Shown: positions 1 to 6,130, numbered from the stretch's first letter. The stretch: DNA of 7,050 bases from Candidatus Omnitrophota bacterium (GCA_030622705.1 JAUXFU010000042.1:1-7050), one strand, 5' to 3'. The notes: generated from the sequence alone by a model not told the origin. Numbers and translations are program-made.

Positions 1-105
1 AACAAATGCTTGCAGCGAATGATAAAGCATTTTAATAAAGGGAAACTCGTTGCAGAGAAAACTATAGAAGAACTCGAAAAGTTAAAAAATGCCCAATCCC
101 TATAA
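1..105 (+). CDS. 3' end of an unidentified gene (C-terminal 34 residues)
   Basis: Frame 1 is open from the left edge to a TAA at 103-105 and gives a charged, probably helical C-terminus rich in Lys and Glu (it contains TIEELEKLKNA). The 5' part lies outside the window, so neither the full length nor the family can be judged, and I do not recognise it. Its last 17 bases overlap the start of the small ORF at 89, a typical translationally coupled arrangement. This supports both reading frames as real and implies they were once one operon. Confidence is limited because 34 open codons at an edge can arise by chance. Confidence 0.45.
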   Translation, partial: NKCLQRMIKHFNKGKLVAEKTIEELEKLKNAQSL

Positions 106-166
106 ACTTTTGCTTTTTACCTGTTATGGCGGATGTGCTACCGGCGTTGCCGCATCCAAGGCCTGA
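89..166 (+). pseudogene. Truncated N-terminus of a DGC-type (Cys-rich zinc-binding) small protein
   Basis: ATG at 89-91 opens 25 codons ending in TGA at 164-166. The peptide has a hydrophobic strand followed by CYGGCATGVAASKA. This resembles the N-terminal Cys/Gly-rich motif of DGC-domain proteins, small putative zinc-binding proteins of about 100-150 residues whose function is poorly known. The homology is judged by eye and from memory. The match stops exactly where the family would continue into a helix, and no remainder appears in any frame before 333. The simplest reading is a gene cut short by rearrangement or by arrival of the GGGGACGG-type sequence beginning at about 174. The ATG overlaps the end of the upstream gene by 17 bases. 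The alternative is a chance short ORF. Confidence 0.4.
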
Positions 167-172
167 AAAACT

Positions 173-323
173 AGGGGACGGTTCTGGGTTTTATTATATT
201 TTGTGTGAGATTTCCCCTCTTTCTGCGTATATTAATAGTAGAAGGAGGGATTCTTTATTACGTAGGAAAGTATAAAACTTTTCTACCCCCTATTTTTTCT
301 TCGAAAACAAGCCTCGGGGACGG
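173..323. repeat. Candidate REP/IS-remnant segment bounded by direct GGGGACGG copies
   Basis: The octamer GGGGACGG occurs at 174-181 and again at 316-323 in the same orientation, with AT-rich noncoding sequence between. Sequences starting GGGGACGGTTCT are familiar to me as REP-like ends linked to IS200/RAYT-type transposases in environmental genomes. That recollection cannot be checked here. There is no transposase ORF and no matching inverted end, so this would be a remnant at most. It begins 7 bases after the stop of the truncated ORF, consistent with it having replaced the rest of that gene. Confidence 0.3.
262..299 (+). terminator. Weak hairpin followed by a T-run
   Basis: GTAGGAAAG at 262-270 pairs with CTTTTCTAC at 278-286, eight of nine positions as Watson-Crick pairs plus one G-T, around the 7-base loop TATAAAA. 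A run of six T follows at 293-298. In the + direction this could end transcripts from the left-edge genes. The stem is AT-rich and the T-run is separated from it by several C, so it would be a weak intrinsic terminator. Confidence 0.3.
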
Positions 324-332
324 CGAAAATCG

Positions 333-2141
333 TTAAGAGCTCATCGGCGAAGCCGATTTTCTTGTCTGCATCTGATAAAGACGATAATATAAGCCATTTT
401 TGCTTAAAAGTTCTTGGTGTCTGCCCTGTTCGACAATCCTCCCCTTATCTAAAACCACAATATAATCGGCGTTGAGCACCGCGGAAAGCCGATGAGCCAC
501 AATAAATACTGTGCGCCCCTGCATCAGCTTCTCTAAAGCCTCCTGCACGATTCGTTCAGAAGCACTATCCAAATGAGAAGTAGCTTCATCAAGAACCAGT
601 ATCGGCGGATTCTTGAGAATGGCGCGGGCAATAGCAATCCTTTGCCTTTCGCCTCCCGAAAGTGCCATACCCCGTTCGCCGATTTCTGTATCATAACCCT
701 GGGGTAATTTCATAATGAAATCGTGGGCATAAGCCTTAATCGATACATCGATTATTTCTTTAAGCCCTGAGTTCGGCCTACCATAGGCGATATTTGCCCT
801 TACGGTATCATTAAAAAGAATGGTTTCCTGGCTAACCAGCCCGATATTCTGGCGTAAAGACCTCAAGCTAAACTCACAAATATCCTGGCCGTCAATAAGT
901 ATCCTTCCTTTTTGCGGGTCATAAAAACGCAGAAGAAGATCAACTAAAGTAGTCTTACCCGCTCCGCTCTGGCCAACAATTGCCAGAGACTGACCAATAT
1001 CTATCTTCAAATCTATTCCGGAAAATACATTTTCGGTATCATAAGCAAACCAAACCCCCTCAAAAGAAATATTGTCCCTTGGCCGGGATAATTGGGCTGC
1101 CCCCGGGGAATCCTTTACCTTCGGCTGGCTATTCAACACATCGTAAATCCGGATACTGGCTGCAACTGCCTGCTGATTCACAGAATGAACCTGACTCAAT
1201 TTCTTAAACGGCCTGATCAAACAAAGCAACGACCCAAGAAATGAGCCAAATACACCAAAAGAAAACCTGCCCGCGATAACCTCACGGCCAACCCAGAAAA
1301 AAACAAATATTGCCGCCAGCACCCCTATATATTCTGTAACCGGACTTAAAATAAGCCTGCGTTTGATTGATTTCATGCTCAACTTGTAAAAATCATAATT
1401 TTGCCTCTTAAATCTATTAATTACTTCATCTTCAGCGCAAAAGGCCTTCACGATCCTTGCCCCAAGAATGGTCTCGTACAAACTGGAATGAATATCCGCC
1501 ATCTTCTCCTGAGAGCGCCGGGAAAGCTTTTTAATCGCCCTGCCGATTGCAATCATGGGAATACTCACTAAAGGCAAAAGCACAAAAGAAATAAGGCCTA
1601 ATCCCGGATGAACAAAAAAGATCCAAAGAGTAAAAGCTATTACCTGTAAACTCTGATAAATAAGGTCGGTTAACGCGTAACTAACGGCATTCTCTACCAA
1701 AAGAACGTCACTGGTAACCCGTGAAATTAACTCTCCTCCCCGCTTGCGATTATAGTATTCAAGAGATAAACTCTGTAACTTGATATAGAGCTGAGAACGA
1801 ATATCCCGTACCACCCGCTGGCCGATATCCGACATAAGATAACCCTGAATAAAAAAACATACCCCTTTCAAGATAAATAAAATCAAAATCGCAATTGCCA
1901 TAACCTTAAGCATTACAAGCGAGGGGGTAGCATTCAAAAAATCCACAAATTCAGCTAAAAATGGAGGTAGTTGTCGGGGAAAGACGATTTTTTTGCCTGT
2001 AAGGACGACATCTGCCAAAGGCAGGAACATCGTTAATGGCGCGACATCGAATAGGGCGGAAAACCCCATTACTAAAGCCGCAAGCCCGAGGCGTTTACGA
2101 TATGGCCTGATAAACTGCAATAAACGGAAATAGTCTTTCAT
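333..2141 (-). CDS. msbA: MsbA-type lipid A/phospholipid exporter, ABC transporter with fused permease and ATPase
   Basis: Predicted inner-membrane half-transporter of 602 residues, acting as a homodimer. Members of this family flip lipid A-core or other lipids to the periplasmic leaflet using ATP. Numbered from an upstream ATG at 2150, the N-terminal ~320 residues hold about six hydrophobic spans. The nucleotide-binding domain has Walker A GQSGAGKT (393-400), Q-loop Gln441, signature LSGGERQR (497-504), Walker B ILVLDE (517-522) and the H-loop His in VAHR (553). The D-loop reads SHLD instead of the usual SALD. Length is normal for MsbA (~580-600). I prefer the second ATG (2139-2141, MKDYFRLLQF) because it gives the family's usual N-terminus and because the predicted promoter would start transcription downstream of the first ATG at 2150. 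Neither start has a Shine-Dalgarno. The gene is divergent from the Gfo/Idh gene. The lipid substrate is inferred from family and from nearby lpxB; a general multidrug exporter remains possible. Confidence 0.85.
   Translation of the reverse strand: MKDYFRLLQFIRPYRKRLGLAALVMGFSALFDVAPLTMFLPLADVVLTGKKIVFPRQLPPFLAEFVDFLNATPSLVMLKVMAIAILILFILKGVCFFIQGYLMSDIGQRVVRDIRSQLYIKLQSLSLEYYNRKRGGELISRVTSDVLLVENAVSYALTDLIYQSLQVIAFTLWIFFVHPGLGLISFVLLPLVSIPMIAIGRAIKKLSRRSQEKMADIHSSLYETILGARIVKAFCAEDEVINRFKRQNYDFYKLSMKSIKRRLILSPVTEYIGVLAAIFVFFWVGREVIAGRFSFGVFGSFLGSLLCLIRPFKKLSQVHSVNQQAVAASIRIYDVLNSQPKVKDSPGAAQLSRPRDNISFEGVWFAYDTENVFSGIDLKIDIGQSLAIVGQSGAGKTTLVDLLLRFYDPQKGRILIDGQDICEFSLRSLRQNIGLVSQETILFNDTVRANIAYGRPNSGLKEIIDVSIKAYAHDFIMKLPQGYDTEIGERGMALSGGERQRIAIARAILKNPPILVLDEATSHLDSASERIVQEALEKLMQGRTVFIVAHRLSAVLNADYIVVLDKGRIVEQGRHQELLSKNGLYYRLYQMQTRKSASPMSS
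343..360 (+). terminator. Short stable hairpin with TTTT tail inside the 3' end of the msbA-like gene
   Basis: ATCGGC (343-348) and GCCGAT (352-357) form a perfect 6-bp stem around GAA, and the final T of the stem runs into TTT. The core GCGAAGC is known as an exceptionally stable DNA mini-hairpin. In the + direction it has the shape of a small intrinsic terminator facing the convergent msbA-like gene, and in the - direction it lies in that gene's last codons. It may equally be incidental to the coding sequence. Confidence 0.3.
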
Positions 2142-2150
2142 TTGGGGCAT

Positions 2151-2179
2151 ATATTATCATAATATTTGACATTTGTCGA
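2151..2179 (-). promoter_or_regulatory. Sigma70-like promoter for the msbA-like gene, overlapping the divergent promoter
   Basis: Read on the - strand, a -35-like TCGACA (2179-2174) is followed by a 17-base spacer and TAATAT (2156-2151) as -10. A start point about 7 bases further on falls near 2144, within a few bases of the ATG at 2141, which would give a leaderless or nearly leaderless message. The core overlaps the + strand promoter by 14 bp. Judged from sequence only. Confidence 0.5.
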
Positions 2180-2194
2180 GTATTTTGATAATAT
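2166..2194 (+). promoter_or_regulatory. Sigma70-like promoter for the Gfo/Idh gene
   Basis: Perfect -35 consensus TTGACA (2166-2171), spacer of exactly 17 bases, then TAATAT (2189-2194). GATAAT at 2187-2192 is an alternative -10 with a 15-base spacer. A start 6-7 bases past the -10 lies at about 2200-2201, on the ATG at 2200, in agreement with the absence of any Shine-Dalgarno. The promoter is symmetric with, and interleaved into, the divergent one. Confidence 0.6.
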
Positions 2195-2199
2195 TAACT

Positions 2200-3135
2200 A
2201 TGCGAAAAATTAAAGTAGGGGTAATTGGTGTGGGGCATCTGGGCGTGATACATGCCCGCATTTACCAACAACTACCAGAAGCAGAATTAACAGCAATAAG
2301 CGACATAAAACCTCACCGGTTAAAAGAGATCTCAAGCCAGCTTGGCGTTGCCGGCTATATCGATTACAAAGAACTCTTCAGCCGGGTTGAGGCAGTAAGT
2401 ATTGTCGTGCCGACTTGCCTCCATTACCAAGTCGGACAGGACTGCCTGAATCAGGGCATTTCTGTATTAATTGAGAAACCATTTACCGAGAATCTTTTTC
2501 AGGCAAACAAATTAATTAAACTTGCGGACAAAAAAAGGCTTCTTTTACAGGTAGGTCATATCGAAAGATTTAACCCCGCCTTTATTGCCACCAAACAATT
2601 AATCAAAAACCCCCGCTTTATTGAATGTCACCGGCTCAGCCCGTTTCCCAAACGCAGTTTGGATGTAGGGGTAGTGCTTGACCTGATGATTCATGATATC
2701 GACATTGTTTTAGGTCTGGTTAAATCTAAAATAAAAAGAATAAGCGCAGTAGGCGTAAATGTTCTTACATCCTTTGAAGACATTGCCAATGCCCGCCTGG
2801 AATTCGACAACGGCTGTATTTGTAATCTAACCTCAAGCCGTATATCCGAGGAGCCAATGCGTAAAATCCGCATCTTTTTTAGGGATACCTACATCTCCTT
2901 AGACTATAAACATGAACATGCTTTTATTTTCCGGAAGAAAAAACAGGGTATTTTTAAAAAACCTCTACCCATCGAAAGAGAGCCATCCATGGTAAAAGAG
3001 CTGCTTTCTTTCCTGGAATGCGCAGGTGGCCGGAAAAAACCGACAGTCTCCGGCGATATCGCCCGGGATGCCCTTGCGGTAGCTCTAAAAATCAAAAATA
3101 AAATTTGGCACAAAAAACCAAAGCTCAAAAGATAA
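2200..3135 (+). CDS. Gfo/Idh/MocA-family NAD(P)-dependent oxidoreductase, probably acting on UDP-GlcNAc-type sugar nucleotides (GnnA-like)
   Basis: Predicted cytoplasmic dehydrogenase of 311 residues, a normal length for the family. The N-terminus is a Rossmann fold with GVGHLG at residues 10-15. The family motif EKP is at 92-94, where the Lys is the usual catalytic residue. GHIERFNP (119-126) and DLMIHDIDI (161-169) follow; the latter holds the expected active-site Asp/His positions. The GHIERFNP stretch resembles GnnA, the UDP-GlcNAc 3-dehydrogenase that with the aminotransferase GnnB makes the 3-amino sugar for amide-linked lipid A. Being followed by lpxB supports a lipid A role, but no GnnB is present in the window, so substrate is inference. 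I chose ATG 2200 (MRKIKVGVIG) over a TTG at 2173: the extra nine residues are not family-like, and the promoter runs through them. Another sugar or inositol dehydrogenase is the alternative. Confidence 0.8.
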   Translation: MRKIKVGVIGVGHLGVIHARIYQQLPEAELTAISDIKPHRLKEISSQLGVAGYIDYKELFSRVEAVSIVVPTCLHYQVGQDCLNQGISVLIEKPFTENLFQANKLIKLADKKRLLLQVGHIERFNPAFIATKQLIKNPRFIECHRLSPFPKRSLDVGVVLDLMIHDIDIVLGLVKSKIKRISAVGVNVLTSFEDIANARLEFDNGCICNLTSSRISEEPMRKIRIFFRDTYISLDYKHEHAFIFRKKKQGIFKKPLPIEREPSMVKELLSFLECAGGRKKPTVSGDIARDALAVALKIKNKIWHKKPKLKR

Positions 3136-3159
3136 ACTATAAGATAAAAAAGCTTATGG

Positions 3160-3390
3160 AACCACGGATAAACTGGTGAATTAACTTAGTAATTAAGGGG
3201 ACCAGGTGATCGGGGGATTGGGGTTTGGAGATTAGGAGATTGGGGAATTAGGTAAAGCTGTTTATAAATAATACCTTTTTTTCCTAATATCCTAATCCCC
3301 TAATTTCCAAATCCTAATATCCTAATTACCCAATACCCTTAACATTTATCGAATTAGTGGATTAAAGTTAGTCCGTGTTCATTCGTGGTT
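3160..3390. repeat. MITE-like ~231-bp imperfect palindrome between the Gfo/Idh gene and lpxB
   Basis: This fills the 296-base gene-free stretch 3136-3431. Outer ends are AACCACG (3160-3166) and CGTGGTT (3384-3390), exact inverted copies. TTAAGGG (3193-3199) pairs with CCCTTAA (3336-3342). A G-rich left arm (3216-3252, GATTGGGG/GATTAGG units) faces a C-rich right arm (3283-3319, CCTAAT units) with roughly three-quarters Watson-Crick pairing plus several G-T pairs. A loop of about 30 bases lies between the two arms. Within each arm the ATTAGG/ATTGGG-type heptamer to octamer recurs. The nested pairing suggests a nonautonomous mobile element or a hairpin RNA. It contains no convincing ORF. A GTG inside its right end would extend lpxB, but that start is judged false. 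Confidence 0.6.
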
Positions 3391-3431
3391 ACAAAAAAAC
3401 CAGCTTTTTTAGTTTTTATCCAACAAAAATA

Positions 3432-4553
3432 ATGCAAAAGAAAATCTTAATTGTTGCCGGAGAGGCTTCCTCAGATATGCAGGCAGCAGAGCTGGTTAAG
3501 GAAATTAGAATATTAATGCCTCAATTGGAATTTTTTGGCCTGGGCGGAGCCAGGATGGAAAAACAGGGCGTTAAACTTTTTGCTAATATTGTCGGCTTAG
3601 CTGTAGTGGGCTTTGTGGAGGTCCTTAAAAATATCAGAAAGTTTAAACTTATATTTAATCAGGCGCTTCAGAAAATAGATAAACTAAATCCGGACCTTGC
3701 CATCCTTATTGATTACCCGGGCTTTAATCTACGCCTGGCAGGTGAGCTTAAGAAAAGAGGTATTCCCGTAATTTATTATATTAGCCCGCAGGTTTGGGCG
3801 TGGGGTAAAAATCGCATAAATCTCATTAAAAAGCTTATCAAAAAAATGATTGTGATCTTTAAATTTGAAGAGGAACTTTATAAAAGCCAAGGTGTTGATG
3901 TTAGCTTTGTTGGCCATCCCCTTTTAGACACTGTCAAAAGTAATTCTTGCCTTGCTCTGCCGGTTGGCAAAATTACCATTGCCCTTCTCCCCGGCTCACG
4001 AAAAACAGAAGTCAAACGGCTTCTTCCGTTAATGTTAGAAAGCGCAAAATTAATCCGTAAAAAAATCCCTGACAGTCAGTTTGTAATCTTACGGTCATCC
4101 ACAGTAAAAAAAGAATTATTTAAACGGATTATCGCTAACTGCGCCTTACCGGTTTATATCTTCAGCGATAAGACTTACGACGGAATAATGAGCTGCGACT
4201 TCTCTATAGTCGCCTCCGGCAGCGCAACACTGGAAACCGCGATATTAGAGAAACCCTTTGTGATTATCTATAAGATCTCCTGGCTTAGCTGGATCTGCCT
4301 ACGCCCAATTATCCAAATCCCGCATATTGGGCTGGTAAATATCGTTGCCGGAAGAAAAATAATTAAGGAATTCGTCCAATATCGCGCCAATCCAAAAAGA
4401 ATCTCACAGTATATTATCGAAACTATAAATAATCCTAAAAGGCTGACTGTTATTAAAAATGAACTCTCTCGGATAAAATCTGTTTTGGGAGAAAAAGGAG
4501 CGAATTCGCGCGCGGCAAGAATCATTGTAGACCTATTAAATAAGGACTGTTAA
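3432..4553 (+). CDS. lpxB: Lipid-A-disaccharide synthase
   Basis: Glycosyltransferase family 19 enzyme, a peripheral inner-membrane protein. It joins UDP-2,3-diacylglucosamine to lipid X to form the tetra-acyl lipid A disaccharide. The product is 373 residues, close to the E. coli enzyme (382). Motifs in order are VAGEASSD (8-15), GLGGARM (36-42), IDYPGFN (93-99), SPQVWAWG (118-125), GHPLLD (161-166), LPGSRKTEV (186-194), SGSATLE (262-268) and NIVAGR (303-308). Asp94 and Arg190 align with E. coli Asp98 and Arg201, reported as important for activity, so the enzyme should be active. Two positions differ from the common pattern: SSD for SGD near residue 14, and Gly97 where E. coli has Asp. I placed the start at ATG 3432 because homology begins at MQKKILIVAG. 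A GTG at 3375 would add 19 residues that begin inside the repeat. There is no clear Shine-Dalgarno at either site. Confidence 0.93.
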   Translation: MQKKILIVAGEASSDMQAAELVKEIRILMPQLEFFGLGGARMEKQGVKLFANIVGLAVVGFVEVLKNIRKFKLIFNQALQKIDKLNPDLAILIDYPGFNLRLAGELKKRGIPVIYYISPQVWAWGKNRINLIKKLIKKMIVIFKFEEELYKSQGVDVSFVGHPLLDTVKSNSCLALPVGKITIALLPGSRKTEVKRLLPLMLESAKLIRKKIPDSQFVILRSSTVKKELFKRIIANCALPVYIFSDKTYDGIMSCDFSIVASGSATLETAILEKPFVIIYKISWLSWICLRPIIQIPHIGLVNIVAGRKIIKEFVQYRANPKRISQYIIETINNPKRLTVIKNELSRIKSVLGEKGANSRAARIIVDLLNKDC

Positions 4554-4554
4554 T

Positions 4555-5463
4555 CTATAAGTTATTTTTGGCCCTCTTCCATGATTCTATGCGCTTATCC
4601 GTAAAACAATATATTACATCAAAAGCTTCGCATTCCCTCTCACCGGTATAAGTTAAAGTCTTTACTGTATAATTAAACGATTTAACCTGCAACAGGCCGC
4701 TGTTGAAATCTATCCCCAACTCGTCAAAAATGGAAGAAATGGTTGCCTGTGAATCAAAAACCCCATCGTCTAAAGTCGCCTCTGTTTCATCATAACCCCG
4801 GCGAAACTGCAAAATCTTCCTACAGGAATCCTGCTGGCAGCCTAAGGCCAAAAGAACCTCCTCGCAAGCTGTATTGATATTGATTCCGCCATTACTGTTA
4901 ACAGTAATGAAACTCTCTATTTGCCCTAAAAGCTCCTCATCTACCCCTGCTTGGCAACACTCATCAACTGTAACAAAAAGATGCTCTTCTTCGCGATATT
5001 CGATTATATCATCCGCTAAAGACTCTGCATCGAACAGCCTGAATAACCCCTCCAGAATCTGCTTATCTGCTGTGTTTATATTTATCTTACTCTCCTCGTC
5101 GATTAGATAATACTCACCGCGGAAATCCATAAAATCCACCGCTCGCGGGCTACGCAATTCGTAAAGGGTATCGTAATCGCAAGTCGCATCATTATCACGC
5201 TCGACGCAAACCTCTCTTACTGCCGCCTTAGTCAGACAATAAGAAAATTTCCGCTCAAGATAAAACCGCGAAAATCTAATCTGAGAAAAGGCTAATCTTC
5301 CTACAGATACAGCCAGAAAGGCCAGGCTGATCAAAAGCCAGATACAAATAATCATAATACTCGCCCGGTTAGAAACACCGCAGCACCGAGAAGAATTTCT
5401 AAGTAAACCTGGCTTATTGCAACAGAAATATCTTTTTTGTAAATGTTTTTGTTTCTTTGCCAT
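4555..5463 (-). CDS. gspK: Type II secretion minor pseudopilin GspK
   Basis: Predicted pseudopilus-tip subunit of 302 residues, near the usual size for GspK (~300-330). One N-terminal hydrophobic segment (about 35-55, SIMIICIWLL...) is followed by a large periplasmic domain. Two helix-hairpin-helix-like ININTA motifs lie at about 127-132 and 194-199, a hallmark of GspK. As usual for GspK, the Glu at +5 of other pseudopilins is absent. The leader is long and holds two CysCys pairs. The residue before the presumed cleavage point is Arg instead of Gly. I chose ATG 5463 because AGGG lies 5 bases upstream of it; an ATG at 5481 is possible but its GAGGG is 12 bases away. The gene overlaps the end of gspJ by 50 bases (translational coupling). 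It ends one base from the lpxB stop, convergently. Confidence 0.8.
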   Translation of the reverse strand: MAKKQKHLQKRYFCCNKPGLLRNSSRCCGVSNRASIMIICIWLLISLAFLAVSVGRLAFSQIRFSRFYLERKFSYCLTKAAVREVCVERDNDATCDYDTLYELRSPRAVDFMDFRGEYYLIDEESKININTADKQILEGLFRLFDAESLADDIIEYREEEHLFVTVDECCQAGVDEELLGQIESFITVNSNGGININTACEEVLLALGCQQDSCRKILQFRRGYDETEATLDDGVFDSQATISSIFDELGIDFNSGLLQVKSFNYTVKTLTYTGERECEAFDVIYCFTDKRIESWKRAKNNL

Positions 5464-6130
5464 CTTTACCCTGCGTTTCATAGTTGAGTTGAACCCTCAC
5501 TGCCTTTGGCATCTGTTCGTCTTCCCCCCACTCATCAACCCACTCAAAATTCTGAAGCTCATCATCATATTCAAGATACTGAAAGAACTTATCAAAAGAA
5601 CCTTTTTTAATCCCGCCGGCTAACTTGCGTTCTAATTGCAGCCCTTGTTCTTTTACATCAGTTTGTATTAAACGTAATTTAAAACAGCCTTCTGTATCAT
5701 TTTCAAAAACATAGCTTAAACGACATAGCCCTGCGGAGTCCTGCGACTCATCCTTTAAACTACACAACCCGATAAAACTCATCTTATCGCAGCCGCCCTC
5801 AAAACACCACCCTTGCGGCAAGTGGGGTTTGAGCCTGTCTAAAGAAACTATCTGACGCAAATCTCCTGCCAGTCTCTCAAGCCCAAGGATTATCTTCCTT
5901 TGTTTAAGATCGAATTGCTGACTCCGGTCATAAATCTCCAAACATCCGCGAGAAACACCATAAACCGCCACAACAATCAGAGAAAATAGCATTACTACAA
6001 TTAAAACCTCGATAAAGGTAAACCCCGTTAGAGAACTTCGTTCTTTAACGGGATAAACTTTCTCTAACGGGGTAAACCCCCAGACCAATTTTCTTGAATT
6101 AGGTTTACGTCTAATTGGCGTAGGGGTCAT
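5414..6130 (-). CDS. gspJ: Type II secretion minor pseudopilin GspJ with an unusually long, repeat-bearing leader
   Basis: Predicted minor pseudopilin of 238 residues. A canonical prepilin peptidase site lies at LTG|FTFIEV (cleavage after Gly36, Glu41 at mature +5), followed by a hydrophobic helix (about 37-58) and a soluble domain ending in a GspJ-like pattern (EWVDEWGEDE, MPKAVRVQL). It assembles with GspI and GspK as the pseudopilus tip. The 36-residue leader is far longer than the usual 6-10. It contains an earlier prepilin-like GFTPLEK (18-24), which matches a 19-bp DNA repeat (6017-6078). The only ATG that reads into the gene is 6130; it has no good Shine-Dalgarno. A TTG within codons 13-16 could shorten the leader. 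The gene lies 43 bases after the gspI stop and overlaps gspK. A generic type IV pilin-like protein is the alternative, but order and partners favour GspJ. Confidence 0.75.
   Translation of the reverse strand: MTPTPIRRKPNSRKLVWGFTPLEKVYPVKERSSLTGFTFIEVLIVVMLFSLIVVAVYGVSRGCLEIYDRSQQFDLKQRKIILGLERLAGDLRQIVSLDRLKPHLPQGWCFEGGCDKMSFIGLCSLKDESQDSAGLCRLSYVFENDTEGCFKLRLIQTDVKEQGLQLERKLAGGIKKGSFDKFFQYLEYDDELQNFEWVDEWGEDEQMPKAVRVQLNYETQGKDGKETKTFTKKIFLLQ
6017..6078. repeat. 19-bp repeat: two direct copies plus one inverted copy, inside the gspJ leader
   Basis: On the coding (-) strand, 6078-6060 and 6059-6041 are tandem 19-bp copies differing at three positions (GTTTACCCCGTTAGAG versus GTTTATCCCGTTAAAG). 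The segment 6036-6017 is an inverted copy. ACCCCGTTAGAGAA (6022-6035 on +) and its exact reverse complement (6060-6073) make a perfect 14-bp stem with a 24-base loop. The copies encode GFTPLEK, VYPVKE and, in the inverted one, SSLTGFT, so the true cleavage site is itself part of the repeat. This looks like a small palindromic element that keeps the frame open. Confidence 0.75.
6097..6116. repeat. Perfect 6-bp hairpin beside the gspJ-leader repeat
   Basis: AATTAG (6097-6102) and CTAATT (6111-6116) flank GTTTACGT, near the first codons of gspJ. It adjoins the 19-bp repeat cluster and shares the GTTTAC core with it, so it may be a degenerate piece of the same element. If formed in the mRNA it could modulate gspJ translation. 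It is short and AT-rich, so chance is possible. Confidence 0.35.

Noticed and set aside
128..157. GC-rich hairpin (GGATGTG with CGCATCC) as a terminator.
   Set aside because: It has no T-run behind it and is explained as coding sequence of the DGC-like fragment.
980..1207. Small + strand ORF inside the msbA-like gene.
   Set aside because: It is antisense to the well-supported ABC ATPase coding region and shows no independent features.
2173..2199. TTG start extending the Gfo/Idh protein by 9 residues.
   Set aside because: These bases are the spacer and -10 of the best promoter in the window, and the Rossmann fold begins right after the ATG at 2200.
3375..3431. GTG start extending lpxB by 19 residues.
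   Set aside because: The extension starts inside the right end of the palindromic repeat and is not LpxB-like. Homology begins at the ATG at 3432.
4874..5110. Small + strand ORF opposite gspK.
   Set aside because: Ser-rich shadow of the helix-hairpin-helix region; no start signal or family resemblance.
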